64,000 bases of DNA from Flavobacterium sp. (lineage in GTDB: Bacteria > Bacteroidota > Bacteroidia > Flavobacteriales > Flavobacteriaceae). The first letter of the stretch is position 1; every line of letters starts with the position of its first letter. Where the stretch lies: the NCBI GenBank assembly GCA_016721735.1, contig JADKHM010000001.1, positions 186,001-250,000 of the forward strand, given 5' to 3'. Positions 1 through 10,032 of this stretch are shown here, piece by piece. The notes beneath the pieces are model-generated. The model was not told where the DNA came from and ran no database searches. It was given only the letters and a program-made list of their open reading frames with translations. A program made the position numbers and the translations under genes.

Positions 1-1072
1 TTGTGTTCGTGTTCGTGGAAGTTACTGTATATGTTGTGGTTTGAGTAGGTGATACTGTTGGATTTGCACTCGTCGTATTGATCAATGAACTATCTTCAGG
101 CACCGCTGTCCAATTGTATCCCGACGAACTTCCGCTAACCGAAAGTGTTGTACTTGCACCAGCGCAAATCGTCACTGGAGCACTCACAGTCAAATCTTGC
201 GGGTCAGTGAGTACAATGTTGTTGATTGTAATCTCACCGTCGGCTGCTTCTAGAATTTTTATAGAGTAGGTTCCAGCGCCAAGACCCAGAAAAACCCCAG
301 TTGCATTATTTATTGGAGAAGGAAAATCTAAGAAATAAACATAAGGCAAGTTGGCGCCTGCACCGTAAGCAATGATATAGCCATCGTTTGCTCCGGGACA
401 AGACGGATTTACGGCAGAATAAGTAAGGGTTAATGGTTGTGGTGGAGCGTATAATTCAAAATCATCTATTGCGAAGTCATTTCCAATATCATTGGTATTA
501 TTATCCCATAATTCAAGATTGACACAACTATTGGTTGGAGTAAACGTATATTTTACTTGTTGCCAACCTGCATCAGGTAGCGGAGCCAATGCAAAACCTG
601 CGATTAACGAGATATTTGTGGCATTATTAAAGTGATAACCAATATTGGCCCTTGTGTTATTATTGGTCACTTCGATTGAAACAGATTTAATCCAATAACT
701 AAAAGTGTAGGTCGCTCCTACGGTTAATCCACAAATTCCGCCACCGTTGCTTCCAGCTCTCCAAAATCGTTGCCCACCACCAGTTGTAGTTCCATCAACG
801 ACCAACATATTTCCCGTACCTGTGGTATGATCTCCTCCAGAAATAAAGAAATTTGTATTCATCGGCTGTGGGTTTGAAGTTACCGCGAAGTTCCCCGGAG
901 AAGTTGAACCAGAAAATGGTTGTGATATGGCGTTATAAAACGAACTGTTGATATTAAAACCGACGCCATTGCCACCACTTTCAAAATCACCATTAGTTAA
1001 CAAATTTTGTCCGGAAATGGATACGATATGCGCCAGTGCTGCACAAATAACAAATAAGTACCTATTTTTCAT
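1..1072 (-). CDS. Secreted surface protein, 5' part (runs off the window)
   Basis: An open frame of 357 codons reads from an ATG at 1072 to the left edge with no stop, so only the N-terminus is here. It opens with a signal peptide (MKNRYLFVICAALAH, cleavage probably near the SGQN sequence). Residues about 20-190 resemble a carbohydrate-binding-module-like or galactose-binding-like beta sandwich: 'LTNGDFESGG' at the start and 'IDDFELY' at the end are typical of such domains in Bacteroidetes. Then come SprB-like and Ig-like segments rich in Ser, Thr and Asn ('NPSCPGANDGYI', 'TICAGASTTLSVSG'). Such proteins are usually large type IX secretion cargo with a C-terminal sorting domain; that end is outside the window, so the export route is inferred. 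The ligand is unknown. Confidence 0.8.
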   Translation of the reverse strand, partial: MKNRYLFVICAALAHIVSISGQNLLTNGDFESGGNGVGFNINSSFYNAISQPFSGSTSPGNFAVTSNPQPMNTNFFISGGDHTTGTGNMLVVDGTTTGGGQRFWRAGSNGGGICGLTVGATYTFSYWIKSVSIEVTNNNTRANIGYHFNNATNISLIAGFALAPLPDAGWQQVKYTFTPTNSCVNLELWDNNTNDIGNDFAIDDFELYAPPQPLTLTYSAVNPSCPGANDGYIIAYGAGANLPYVYFLDFPSPINNATGVFLGLGAGTYSIKILEAADGEITINNIVLTDPQDLTVSAPVTICAGASTTLSVSGSSSGYNWTAVPEDSSLINTTSANPTVSPTQTTTYTVTSTNTNT

Positions 1073-1179
1073 ATGGTATTAATTTAAAATAGTCATTGTA
1101 CGGTAAGAGTTTACCAAATATAAATTAAAAAGTGCAAAATCAAGATGGCGATTTTTTCAGAAAGAAATCCCCAATTTTG

Positions 1180-1560
1180 TTAATTACTCTTCCTGATAAT
1201 ATTTTTCAAAACAGCTTTATCAGAATAATTAATTACTTCTAGTACGATCACTTGATTTTTTACCGTTTTGCCTTCGATAATATATCGTTTTCCACTTCCG
1301 ACTTTAACATTGCTTTGATCAAAATCGACATCGCCGTAGGTAAGTGAGTTTTTAATGTCGGTCGAGTCAACCCAGCCCTGTTCGAGAATACGCGACGCTT
1401 CGTCCGAGTAGGCAAAAGGCTTGTTTCTGAGGTCATTCAATACGCGCGCATTTGGAAAGTAGTTGCAACGTGTATCTTTTCCTATAAACATTGCGGTAAC
1501 AAAGAATAATCCTAGGGTAAATCCAATCAAATAATAAGCAAAACGATAGCGTAATCTCAT
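1180..1560 (-). CDS. DUF4258-like hypothetical protein
   Basis: Encodes 126 residues from the ATG at 1560, preceded by an A/G-rich stretch (AAAGAAAGAAC). A longer start at 1608 would overlap the end of ald and adds only a non-conserved tail, so I prefer the shorter one. One N-terminal membrane segment (residues about 7-24, YLIGFTLGLFFVTAMF) is followed by a small alpha/beta domain. 'RILEQGWVDSTDIKNSL' and 'GKRYIIEGKTVKNQVIVLEV' fit the DUF4258 pattern, a small fold related to RelE-type toxins but of unknown role here. It lies 37 bp behind ald on the same strand, so it is probably the last gene of the porX-tsaE-ald transcript. Family assignment is from recall and the function is unknown. Confidence 0.65.
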   Translation of the reverse strand: MRLRYRFAYYLIGFTLGLFFVTAMFIGKDTRCNYFPNARVLNDLRNKPFAYSDEASRILEQGWVDSTDIKNSLTYGDVDFDQSNVKVGSGKRYIIEGKTVKNQVIVLEVINYSDKAVLKNIIRKSN

Positions 1561-1597
1561 GTTCTTTCTTTTTTCGCAAATGTAAAGTAAAGTTGCT

Positions 1598-2789
1598 TTA
1601 AAATACAATTAAATTGATGTCGCTATCCGGTAAGTCGAACCAATCCCCAATGGCTTTGTTAGTTAATATACCGTGGTATAAATACACACCATTTTTTAAA
1701 CCTTTATTGCATCTAATAGCGCTTTCAATCCCGCCATCTTCCGCAATTTGAAGCAAGTAAGGCGTAATAATATTGCTAATAGATAAAGACGCTGTTTTAG
1801 AATAGCGCGAAGGAATATTTGGAACACAATAATGCACCACATTATGCTTGATGAAAGTGGGCTTCTCATGAGTGGTGATTTCGGAAGTTTCAAAACAACC
1901 ACCAGTATCAATACTAACATCGACGATGACCGCGCCTTTTTTCATGTGTTCTACCATAGTCTCCGTAACAACTACAGGACAACGATCTTTGCCGCGCATG
2001 GCACCAATCGCCACATCACAACGACGAAGTGCCTTCAATAGCGCTTTCGGTTGAATAGTTGAAGTAAAAATACGTTGATTCAAATTGTTTTGTAAGCGAC
2101 GTAATTTAGTAATCGAATTGTCGAAAACTTTTACGTTGGCACCTAAGCCTAAAGCAGTTTTGGCGGCAAATTCACCGACTGTTCCAGCACCTAAGATAAC
2201 AACATCAGTGGGAGGAACACCTGTGATATTTCCAAAAAGTAGTCCTTTCCCGAATTGGTTGTTTATCATCAGTTCTGCGGCGACCAAGATAGATGCAGTT
2301 CCGGCAATTTCGCTCAATGATTTGACAGCTGGATACGAACCGTCTTCGTCTTTAATATATTCGAAAGCTAAGGCAGTAATTTTCTTTTTGGCTAAGGCTT
2401 CAAAGTACTCTTTTTTCGGGTTTTTAATTGAATCGCAGAAATCACAATTGTTTGTGCATTGACCATCTTGATTTCGGCCATCGTCAATGGTTCCACTTTG
2501 AGAAGCATAGGGCAACTTAGCACTTTTGCGGTATCACTAGTAATTTCAGCACCGGCATCACTGTATTCTTTGTCTGTATAGCTCGCACTTAGTCCAGCGC
2601 CACTTTCCATCATGACGCGATGTCCATGTGACGTTAATGAATTTACAGCGTCTGGTGTCAAACAAATTCTGCGTTCCTGGTAACTGGTTTCTTTGGTATT
2701 CCAATGAAGAGTTCACTTTTATGTCTTGCAATTTCAAGTTTTTCTTCTTGCGGAAGCAATTGCTGTTTGGTAAATGGAGTCAATCCCAT
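1598..2789 (-). CDS. ald: Alanine dehydrogenase, broken by two single-base frameshifts
   Basis: Reversible NAD-dependent oxidative deamination of L-alanine to pyruvate and ammonia, cytoplasmic. The frame starts at 2789 (MGLTPFTKQQLL), the 397-residue product being close to flavobacterial Ald length. It is interrupted twice. Near 2690-2696 CCA-AAG-AAA lacks one base before '(E)TSYQERRICLTPD'. At 2411-2416 a run of six A (gene strand) needs seven to read 'TRKKEYFEAL'. Adding both bases gives exactly 398 codons. The Rossmann motif GAGTVGEF and the downstream 'VFDNSITKLRRLQNN' are intact. Fragments readable alone are 1598-2515 and 2392-2661. All conserved segments remain on both sides of each break, so sequencing error is more likely than decay, though a real pseudogene cannot be excluded. 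It follows tsaE by 90 bp. Confidence 0.88.
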
Positions 2790-2879
2790 AATGCTACATT
2801 ACTATTTTCGGTCTAAGTTATGAAAAAGGGATTAAGTAGCCAACTTTTAAGTTAGAGATCGTGGTAATTCCAGGAAAAT

Positions 2880-3287
2880 TTACAAAAATTCTAATTCTCT
2901 TTCCTCTTTTGAAAGTGCCTTAATTCTTATGACACTGTGTTCATTTGGAATTAAAGTCGGTATTTTTTCTGCCCATTCTATAAAGCACCAATGTCCAGAA
3001 TAGAGATATTCCTCGATGCCCATATCATAGGCTTCCGATTCACTTTTTAATCGATAGACATCAAAGTGAAATATCGAATTATCGTCGTCTGTTTGATATT
3101 CGTTTACCAACGAAAACGTAGGACTACTTGTGGCATCTGATACACCAAGTGATTTTGCTAAAGCTTTGATTAAGGTAGTTTTACCGGTTCCCATTTCACC
3201 ATAAAAAAGAATTACTTTTTTAGGATTTTGCGCCAGAATCATTTTGGAAACTGCACTAATTTCATCAAGAGAAAAAACAATTTTCAA
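2880..3287 (-). CDS. tsaE: tRNA threonylcarbamoyladenosine biosynthesis ATPase TsaE
   Basis: TsaE is the ATPase partner of TsaB/TsaD in making the t6A37 modification of ANN-decoding tRNAs, an essential cytoplasmic step in most bacteria. The 135-residue product has the Walker A loop GEMGTGKTT at residues 30-38, the conserved SPTFSLVNEY segment just after (switch region), 'FHFDVYR' and 'WCFIEWAEK' near the C-terminus, all family hallmarks. Length is normal. It starts 5 bp after the porX stop, so the two are co-transcribed; porX-tsaE-ald is an arrangement seen in flavobacteria. Confidence 0.95.
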   Translation of the reverse strand: MKIVFSLDEISAVSKMILAQNPKKVILFYGEMGTGKTTLIKALAKSLGVSDATSSPTFSLVNEYQTDDDNSIFHFDVYRLKSESEAYDMGIEEYLYSGHWCFIEWAEKIPTLIPNEHSVIRIKALSKEERELEFL

Positions 3288-3292
3288 CGTTA

Positions 3293-4872
3293 TTATTTTG
3301 GGTTAAAGATCATAAATGGAATAATCATTTCCTCTAAAGAAATACCGCCATGCTGATACGTATTTCGATAGTAGCTCACGTAGTGATTATAGTTGTTCAC
3401 GTATGCTAGGAAATAATCATTTTTGGCAAAGATATAAGAACTACTCATGTTGATGGCAGGCAAACCAATTTTTTTTGGGTCTTTAACCGCATACACATCA
3501 CGCTCTTCGTACGTCAAACTTCTTCCAGTTTTATATCGTAGGTTCAGACTTGTATTTTTATCGCCTATAACTTTAGAAGGATTCTTAACATTAATAGTCC
3601 CATGATCCGTTGTGATAATTAACTTGAAGCCCATTTTTTGAGCTTGTTGAATAATCTCGAGTAGCGGAGAATTCTTAAACCAACTCAAGGTTAGAGATCG
3701 ATAGGCTTTATCATCGGATGCCAATTCTTTCACTACATCCATTTCAGTTTTTGCATGGGAAAGCATGTCAACAAAATTGTAAACCACGGTTACCAACTGA
3801 TTGTCTTTTAGTGCTTTGAAGTTGTCTGCTAATTTCTTTCCATTGGCTAAATTGGTGATTTTGAAATACTCTTGTTTGATATTTAGACCCAATCGTTTCA
3901 AATGTGCTTCAAGGAATTCGGCTTCGTACAAGTTTTTTCCGCCATCTTCGACGTCATTTTTCCAATATTGCGGATATTGTTTTTCCATTTCGAGTGGCGT
4001 CAATCCAGAAAAAATGGCATTTCGTGCATATTGCGTCGCAGTTGGAAGAATAGCATAATACGGAACTTCTTTTTCTAATTTATAATGATTGGCAACGACA
4101 TTTTCAATCACTTTCCATTGGTCGTAACGCAAATTATCAATAACCACAAACAGTATTGATTTGTCCTTTTTTGTCAATTCTGGAACTACTAATTCTCTAA
4201 ATAATTGGTGGGATAGAATCGGCGCATCAGCTTTTGTTCAATTCCGCCTTTTCGAGTTGGAGCGTCAAACCAGCTTTCATAATTTCTTTCTATAAATTTA
4301 CCAAATTGGGCATTCGCCTCGACTTTTTGAGACTCCAAGATCTCGACCATGCTTTGATCTTGAATGTTTTCTAGTTCTAATTCCCAAAAAAGCAATTTCT
4401 TGTAACAATCAACCCACTCTTCGTAGGTGTTTACCATCGCCATGTCCATAGCAATTTTCCGAAATTCTTTTTGGTAGTCTAAGGTGGTTTTCTGAGAAAT
4501 CAAACGGGAATGGTCCAAGTTTTTCTTGATACTAAGCAAAATTTGATTCGGATTGACGGGCTTAATCAGGTAATCAGCAATCTTCGAACCGATAGCCTCT
4601 TCCATGATGTATTCTTCTTCGCTCTTTGTAATCATAATCACTGGAGTAGAAGATTTTTTTTCTTTTAGTTCCGAAAGCGTTTCTAAACCGCTCATTCCTG
4701 GCATGTTTTCATCTAGAAAAACAATATCAAAATTACCGTCGTCAAAAATGTCGATGGCATCTCTACCGTTATTGCAAGTGGTTACATCGTAGTCTTTTTT
4801 CTCCAAAAAAAGTATGTGTGGCTTTAATAAATCAATTTCATCATCAACCCAAAGTATTTTGATTTTTTCCAT
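3293..4872 (-). CDS. porX: PorX, response regulator with PglZ domain, one frameshift
   Basis: PorX is the response regulator of the PorX/PorY system controlling type IX secretion and gliding genes in Bacteroidetes. Residues 1-120 are a receiver domain: acidic pocket D10/D11, phosphoacceptor D54 in 'FLDENMPGM', T82 and K104. The C-terminal part is an alkaline-phosphatase-like PglZ domain ('VVIDNLRYDQW', 'IITTDHGTIN'), which binds zinc in studied homologues and has phosphodiesterase activity on oligonucleotides. The frame breaks at 4232-4235, where a run of four A (gene strand) should be five to read 'EQKADAPILSHQLFREL'; adding one A gives exactly 527 codons. Unrepaired, it splits into a 227-residue receiver fragment (4189-4872) and a 294-residue PglZ fragment (3293-4177). 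Confidence 0.9.
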
Positions 4873-5038
4873 ATGTGTTTTTGTTTGTAAGGCAAGGGCA
4901 ATTTAGTACTTAAAAAACGACGAGTTCTTAATTTTATTGTAAATGATTACTGTCTTATACATATTTTTCGGTCGTAGAGATGCTCCTTGCCAATTTATTT
5001 TTAGGTCGACATTTTTCTTTCAATTTCGCTAGATTGTT

Positions 5039-5046
5039 TACATTTG
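5039..5046 (+). promoter_or_regulatory. Putative -7 box for the 170-residue membrane protein gene
   Basis: TACATTTG matches the Bacteroidetes -7 consensus TAnnTTTG and ends 28 bp before the ATG at 5075. I see no good TTTG about 19 bp further upstream, so support is moderate. Confidence 0.4.
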
Positions 5047-5074
5047 TTTCAACTCTCTAAAGCACTTTTAATTT

Positions 5075-5587
5075 ATGGATGTAGTATCACGCTATTTTAG
5101 TGAAGAAAAAAAGGAAAGCACATTTTTCCTATTCGTTGGTTTTCTGACCATTGCAATTTCAATTTTTTATTTGACAGTCAAAAGAGAACCATTTTTTAAT
5201 GGAATATCTTATGCTTTTGTTGCTATTGGATTGGTGCAGCTCGTCGTTGGACTAACAATTTATATGAAATCTGACATGGATACTGTTCGTGTTAATCACT
5301 ACATAGAAAGAGAAAAAATGAATATCAAAAATTTTGAAATTCCACGGATGGAAGAGGTGATGAGGAATTTTGTAATCTATCGGTGTGTCGAAATTGCGCT
5401 TATCGTTGTTGGAATTCTTTTTATTTTTCTATTTGGTCAAAAATCTTTAGGTCATGGACTTGGAATTGGATTGGTATTACAATCATCCATAATGCTTGTT
5501 TTAGATTACTTTGCGGAGAAAAGAGGAAAAGAGTACCTGTCGTTTTTGACTACAATGTCGAACTTAGATTACAACGTTTCAAATTAA
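5075..5587 (+). CDS. Four-helix membrane protein of unknown function
   Basis: Encodes 170 residues. Four hydrophobic segments are visible, at about residues 17-34, 43-62, 102-122 and 127-145, with a charged loop (residues 63-98) between the second and third that would lie on one side of the membrane, probably the cytoplasm. No catalytic motif is seen. The gene diverges from porX and stands 17 bp before a T9SS cargo gene on the same strand, so they may share a transcript. I recognise it as a conserved flavobacterial hypothetical but can give no function. Confidence 0.75.
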   Translation: MDVVSRYFSEEKKESTFFLFVGFLTIAISIFYLTVKREPFFNGISYAFVAIGLVQLVVGLTIYMKSDMDTVRVNHYIEREKMNIKNFEIPRMEEVMRNFVIYRCVEIALIVVGILFIFLFGQKSLGHGLGIGLVLQSSIMLVLDYFAEKRGKEYLSFLTTMSNLDYNVSN

Positions 5588-5604
5588 AAAAACAGACCCT
5601 ATTT

Positions 5605-6918
5605 ATGAGAACAAAAATATTTTTTTTCGTGGCATTCATTTGCCTGCAAATGCATGGTCAAGCCACTTACAATTCCAATCAATTTGCGGCAGTTGGAGAC
5701 CTTTTTTATTTAACTTCAGCAAATAATCTCGCATTGGATTACGAAACGACAGGCGCAAATCACACTTGGGATTTTTCTTCTTTGGTTGGAACTTCACAGA
5801 GTCAACTGCAGTTTAAGAATCCAACTTCAACAGGTTTTCTTTGGTTGTTTATTTATAATCAAAATAACACGAATATAGCGGCAACTAACAATGATCCACA
5901 GACGTTAAATCTTCCTGGACAATTGGTTGAAGTAACCAATTCACATAATTTCTATAAGAAATCGACGACAGATTATCGACAAACCGGAAGTGCATCAAAC
6001 GTCAATTATAACGGCACGCAATTGCCATTAACCAATCAGTATTCGGATGCCGATATCATTTATCGTTTTCCTATACAATATGGAAATACAGATACTGATA
6101 ATTCTTCATACACCATCAATATTCCAACTTTACTTTACCAAGAAAATACGCTTGAACGTAGCAATGAAGTGGATGGTTGGGGAAGTTTAAGCACACCATA
6201 TGGCAATTACTCCAATGTTTTGAGAATGAAAACGAATTTGGTTTCAAACGATTCTATTGCCTTGTTAGGAAATGGATTGCCAAGAACCATCAGAACAACA
6301 AGAGAATTAAAATGGTTTGATACCACGCAAAAAATTCCTGTGCTTAAAGTGACGCAAAGCGATGCGACTGGAAGTTGGGTTACGACCAACGTTGAGTATT
6401 TAGATGCACAGCGGGATTTTCAGACGATCGCATTATTTTCGTATGCGCCTCAAAACCCTGCCGCAGGTGATACGGTTTATTTTCAAAATTTAAGTGCAAA
6501 TGCAACGACTTTTGCTTGGGATTTTGGTGATCCCGCAAGTGGCGCCTTAAACACGAGTACAGATGAATTTCCATCACACGATTTTGCGGCAGATGGCTTA
6601 TATACGGTTCAATTGACCGCTAGCAACGGGACTTTTGCACAAACTTACAGTTTAGATATTATTGTAGGAAGTTTAAGCACTTCGCAATTTGATTTGGCTG
6701 AAACGACTGCTGTTTTTCCTAATCCATTTTCATCTAAATTCAAAGTCAATAAGCCTTTATTTGATGCGCAATATACTTTGACATCTATCAACGGACAAAC
6801 TATTTTTGCTGGGAAAGATATCGAAAGCAAAGATTTTAGCGACTTGCCTGCAGGTATTTATGTCTTAACTGCTAGGAACGATAAAGAAGTAGCGCAGTAC
6901 AAATTGATTAAACAATAA
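5605..6918 (+). CDS. T9SS sorting-domain protein with PKD domain
   Basis: Start chosen at 5605 (MRTKIFFFVAFICLQMHGQ), because the frame is open further upstream but only the ATG at 5605 gives a signal peptide. Product 437 residues. After the signal there is an uncharacterised beta-rich region (about 20-275). A PKD-like domain follows at about 285-355, with the hallmark 'FAWDFGDPA' and 'YTVQLTASNG'. The C-terminal 70 residues form a type A sorting domain ('VFPNPFSSKFKV', 'LPAGIYVL', ending in 'YKLIKQ'), which is cut off during export by the type IX system. So it is secreted or held on the cell surface. Molecular function is unknown. The nearby porX is inferred, not shown, to regulate its export machinery. 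Confidence 0.88.
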   Translation: MRTKIFFFVAFICLQMHGQATYNSNQFAAVGDLFYLTSANNLALDYETTGANHTWDFSSLVGTSQSQLQFKNPTSTGFLWLFIYNQNNTNIAATNNDPQTLNLPGQLVEVTNSHNFYKKSTTDYRQTGSASNVNYNGTQLPLTNQYSDADIIYRFPIQYGNTDTDNSSYTINIPTLLYQENTLERSNEVDGWGSLSTPYGNYSNVLRMKTNLVSNDSIALLGNGLPRTIRTTRELKWFDTTQKIPVLKVTQSDATGSWVTTNVEYLDAQRDFQTIALFSYAPQNPAAGDTVYFQNLSANATTFAWDFGDPASGALNTSTDEFPSHDFAADGLYTVQLTASNGTFAQTYSLDIIVGSLSTSQFDLAETTAVFPNPFSSKFKVNKPLFDAQYTLTSINGQTIFAGKDIESKDFSDLPAGIYVLTARNDKEVAQYKLIKQ

Positions 6919-6957
6919 AGTTCTTTTTGGCTTCTTGAAAATTAAAATTTCGAAATA

Positions 6958-7551
6958 ATGTGGTGGCACTATTTACTCGTCTTTGTTGGAGCTTTCCTTT
7001 TTGATGTAGTGCCATTTCCTTCGCCGCCTGCGTTTACAATCATGGTGTTTTTACAAATCATGTATGATCTAAACATTTGGTTGGTCATTTTGACTGGAGT
7101 TACTGGATCGATATTGGGAAGATATGTACTGACATTGTATATTCCGAAAATTGCGGGAAAGATATTTAATCCTGCAAAAAATGAGGACGTACAATATTTA
7201 GGTAGAATCTTAAAAGAAAAAGGATGGAAAAGTCAATTGGTGATTATTGCCTATTCACTACTACCTTTGCCAACGACGCCACTTTTTGTTGCAGCTGGAA
7301 TGGCTAAAATTCGGCCGTTCTATATCATTCCTGCGTTTTTTGTTGGAAAATTTACCAGCGACACGGTTTTAGTGTACTTGGGGAAATACGGAACGCAAAG
7401 TGCTGAGGATATGCTGCATGGCGTAGTTCATTGGCAATCTGTGTTGAGCGTTGCAGTTGGGATAATGCTATTGTCTGCTTTACTCTTTATAGATTGGCGT
7501 TCTCTTATTCAAACCAAAAAGTTTAAAATTAATTTTAAGATTTGGAAGTAA
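6958..7551 (+). CDS. VTT/DedA-like membrane protein
   Basis: Encodes 197 residues with about five hydrophobic stretches. The loop 'GVTGSILGRYVLTLYIPKIAGK' followed by 'YSLLPLPTTPLFVAAGMAKI' matches the VTT (SNARE-associated/DedA) pattern, in which conserved G, R and P residues line re-entrant helices. Members flip polyprenyl phosphates or phospholipids, or maintain membrane energetics; which applies here is unknown. It sits 39 bp after the T9SS cargo gene with no visible terminator between. Family confidence is moderate because the sequence is divergent from DedA itself. Confidence 0.7.
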   Translation: MWWHYLLVFVGAFLFDVVPFPSPPAFTIMVFLQIMYDLNIWLVILTGVTGSILGRYVLTLYIPKIAGKIFNPAKNEDVQYLGRILKEKGWKSQLVIIAYSLLPLPTTPLFVAAGMAKIRPFYIIPAFFVGKFTSDTVLVYLGKYGTQSAEDMLHGVVHWQSVLSVAVGIMLLSALLFIDWRSLIQTKKFKINFKIWK

Positions 7552-7737
7552 ATATTGTTTCTTGAGGAATCAGATGAACGTCATCAAGTTATTTGAAATG
7601 CACTTCACGGTTGGTTGATTTCTGATGAAAATAGATAGTACTTCTAGAATCACATTATTTATTTTGCCCTTTCCTAATTCCATTGTAACAAAAAAAGTTT
7701 TTAAAGACTGATGTAATCAAATTAAAATCATTCAAGC

Positions 7738-9981
7738 ATGAAAAGAACAAGTTTAAAAGTCTTATTTGTAATGACTTTTTTTATTCAGATGATCGCTGCT
7801 CAGGCACAGCAAGCTCCAATTGTTTCCAAATATGATTATCACGATGCGTTTGCGCCTAGCTTTTATACCAAAAACGGGACAGAAACTCGTTCTGCAAGTG
7901 GTCAACCAGGTCCAAAATATTGGCAAAACCGCGCAGATTATCAATTGACAGCGCAACTCAATGAAGCAACCAATGAAATAGTTGGATCTGAGATTCTAAA
8001 TTATACCAATAATAGTCCAGACGCATTATCTTTTTTGTGGATGCATCTAGATCAAAATGCTTTTAAAGCGGATTCTCGAGGAAACGCCATCATTGGATTG
8101 AGCGGAAGCAGAGGTGGAGCCAAAGGAGAACGAGTTGACGGTGGATTTAACATAAAGTCGGTATCGATGTTGTATACAATTAACGGAAAAACTTCAGAGA
8201 AAGAGCTTCTGTTTACTATCGTTGATACGCGCATGCAAATTCAATTGCCGCAAGAGTTGAAAGCAAACGGCGCGTCAGCTAAAATCAAAATAACCTTTTC
8301 TTATATTTCACCTAAATACGGTTCTGATCGAACAGGAGTATTAGATACCAAGAATGGGAAAATATTTACCATTGCGCAATGGTATCCAAGAATGTGTGTG
8401 TATGACGATGTACGAGGATGGAATACCAATCCTTATATTGGTGCGGAATTCTATTTAGAATATGGCGATTTTGATGTAGCCATTACAGCTCCGGCAAGTC
8501 ATATCGTTGTATGTTCAGGGGAATTACTTAATCCAGCTGACGTTTATACCGCTGAGCAACAAAAACGTTGGAGTCAAGCCAAACAAAGCGATCAAACTGT
8601 CATGATTAGAACCGCAGAAGAAGTGACTAATCCAAGTTCACGCCCAGGCGGGAAGTCTTTACTAACCTGGAAATTCAAAATTAAAAATGCGAGAGATGTT
8701 TCTTGGGCTTCTTCATCATCCTTCATCATTGATGCTGCAAAAATAAATTTGCCTAGCGGAAAGAAATCACTCGCTATTTCTGCTTATCCGGTTGAGAGTA
8801 GTGGAGATAAAGCATGGAGCAGAAGTACAGAATATACTAAGACATCTATCGAAAATTATTCTAAAAGATGGTTTGAATATCCTTACCCTGCAGCAACTAA
8901 CGTGGCAGGAAATGAAGGTGGAATGGAATATCCGGGAATCGTGTTTTGCGAATGGACCGCCAAAGGGGAAGGTTTGTGGGGCGTGACTGATCACGAATTT
9001 GGACACAGTTGGTTTCCGATGATTGTTGGTTCTAACGAGAGAATTTTTGCATGGATGGACGAAGGATTTAATACTTTCATCAATTCGTTAAGTTCTCAAG
9101 ATTTTAATAAAGGAGAATACAAAGCGCCAAAAGAAAATATGAATCAAAGTGGAGTTTTTCTTACGGATCCAAAATTAGAAACGATGATGAGTACTCCCGA
9201 TAATATGAAAGAAGAAAGCATTGGTTTGTTGTGCTATTACAAACCAGGAACAGGATTAACGATGTTGCGTGAACAAATTCTTGGAGAAAAGAGATTCGAT
9301 TATGCATTTAGAACTTACATTGCTAGATGGGCCTTTAAACATCCAACACCTGATGATTTTTTCAGAACAATGGAAAATGCTGGGGGTGAGGATTTGAATT
9401 GGTTTTGGAGAGGTTGGTTTCAAAATAATTGGCGTTTAGATCAAGGAATTCGTAAAGTTAAATACACGAAAAACGATCCTACCAAAGGTGCTGTAGTAAC
9501 TATAGATAACTTAGAAAAAATGGCAATGCCTGTGGTGATGGAATTTAAAACGAAAAGCGGTAAAGTTTCAAGAACAACTCTTCCGGTAGAAGTTTGGATG
9601 CGCAATGCTTCATGGACATTCAAACCTGGAATTTTTGAAGAAATTGAATCGATTACGATTGATCCTGACCACGCTTTTCCAGACTACAATCCCGCCAATA
9701 ATATGTGGACGGCAGGGAAAAGTGAGTTGGAAAAAGATGTGATTTTAGATTCATATTTAGGTACATTTTCTAGCAAACAAATTCCAATCAAGCTCACATT
9801 CACAGAAGAAAATGATGCTTTGGTTGGAACAGCTACTGGACAAGGACCAATTACTTTAGAACCTATTGGTAAGGATCGTTTTGCTTATGCGGCGTATGGA
9901 ATTGAACTACAGTTCAATGAGGCGAAAACAGAAGTGACTTTAAAACAAGGTGCTGAAATTCTTTTTACAAGAGAGAAATAG
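7738..9981 (+). CDS. M1-family zinc metallopeptidase, secreted
   Basis: A 747-residue aminopeptidase-like protein with signal peptide (MKRTSLKVLFVMTFFIQMIAAQAQ). The zinc site is complete: HEFGH at residues 419-423, third ligand E442, exactly the HExxH-x18-E spacing of M1. The substrate-anchoring GxMEN motif appears as GGMEYP at residues 394-399. A catalytic Tyr is plausible in the 'YYKPGTGLTMLRE' region. The N-terminal beta domain (about 30-280) precedes the thermolysin-like domain; a C-terminal region after 580 replaces the usual ARM repeats. It probably trims peptides in the periplasm. It is followed by a strong terminator, so it likely forms a single-gene unit. Confidence 0.93.
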   Translation: MKRTSLKVLFVMTFFIQMIAAQAQQAPIVSKYDYHDAFAPSFYTKNGTETRSASGQPGPKYWQNRADYQLTAQLNEATNEIVGSEILNYTNNSPDALSFLWMHLDQNAFKADSRGNAIIGLSGSRGGAKGERVDGGFNIKSVSMLYTINGKTSEKELLFTIVDTRMQIQLPQELKANGASAKIKITFSYISPKYGSDRTGVLDTKNGKIFTIAQWYPRMCVYDDVRGWNTNPYIGAEFYLEYGDFDVAITAPASHIVVCSGELLNPADVYTAEQQKRWSQAKQSDQTVMIRTAEEVTNPSSRPGGKSLLTWKFKIKNARDVSWASSSSFIIDAAKINLPSGKKSLAISAYPVESSGDKAWSRSTEYTKTSIENYSKRWFEYPYPAATNVAGNEGGMEYPGIVFCEWTAKGEGLWGVTDHEFGHSWFPMIVGSNERIFAWMDEGFNTFINSLSSQDFNKGEYKAPKENMNQSGVFLTDPKLETMMSTPDNMKEESIGLLCYYKPGTGLTMLREQILGEKRFDYAFRTYIARWAFKHPTPDDFFRTMENAGGEDLNWFWRGWFQNNWRLDQGIRKVKYTKNDPTKGAVVTIDNLEKMAMPVVMEFKTKSGKVSRTTLPVEVWMRNASWTFKPGIFEEIESITIDPDHAFPDYNPANNMWTAGKSELEKDVILDSYLGTFSSKQIPIKLTFTEENDALVGTATGQGPITLEPIGKDRFAYAAYGIELQFNEAKTEVTLKQGAEILFTREK

Positions 9982-9995
9982 CAAATATTTGAATA

Positions 9996-10032
9996 AAAAA
10001 AAACTCCAACGATTCGTTGGAGTTTTTTTTTT
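9996..10032. terminator. Bidirectional Rho-independent terminator
   Basis: Perfect 9-bp stem CTCCAACGA/TCGTTGGAG (10004-10012 with 10014-10022), flanked by A8 on the left and T10 on the right, so it can stop transcription from the M1 gene (+) and the DUF4199 gene (-). Confidence 0.9.

Noticed and set aside
1696..2462. Several overlapping open frames inside ald on both strands
   Set aside because: They are shadows of the ald frame, which carries all conserved motifs.
5383..5604. Upstream extension of the T9SS protein
   Set aside because: It overlaps the upstream membrane gene and would bury the signal peptide at 5605.
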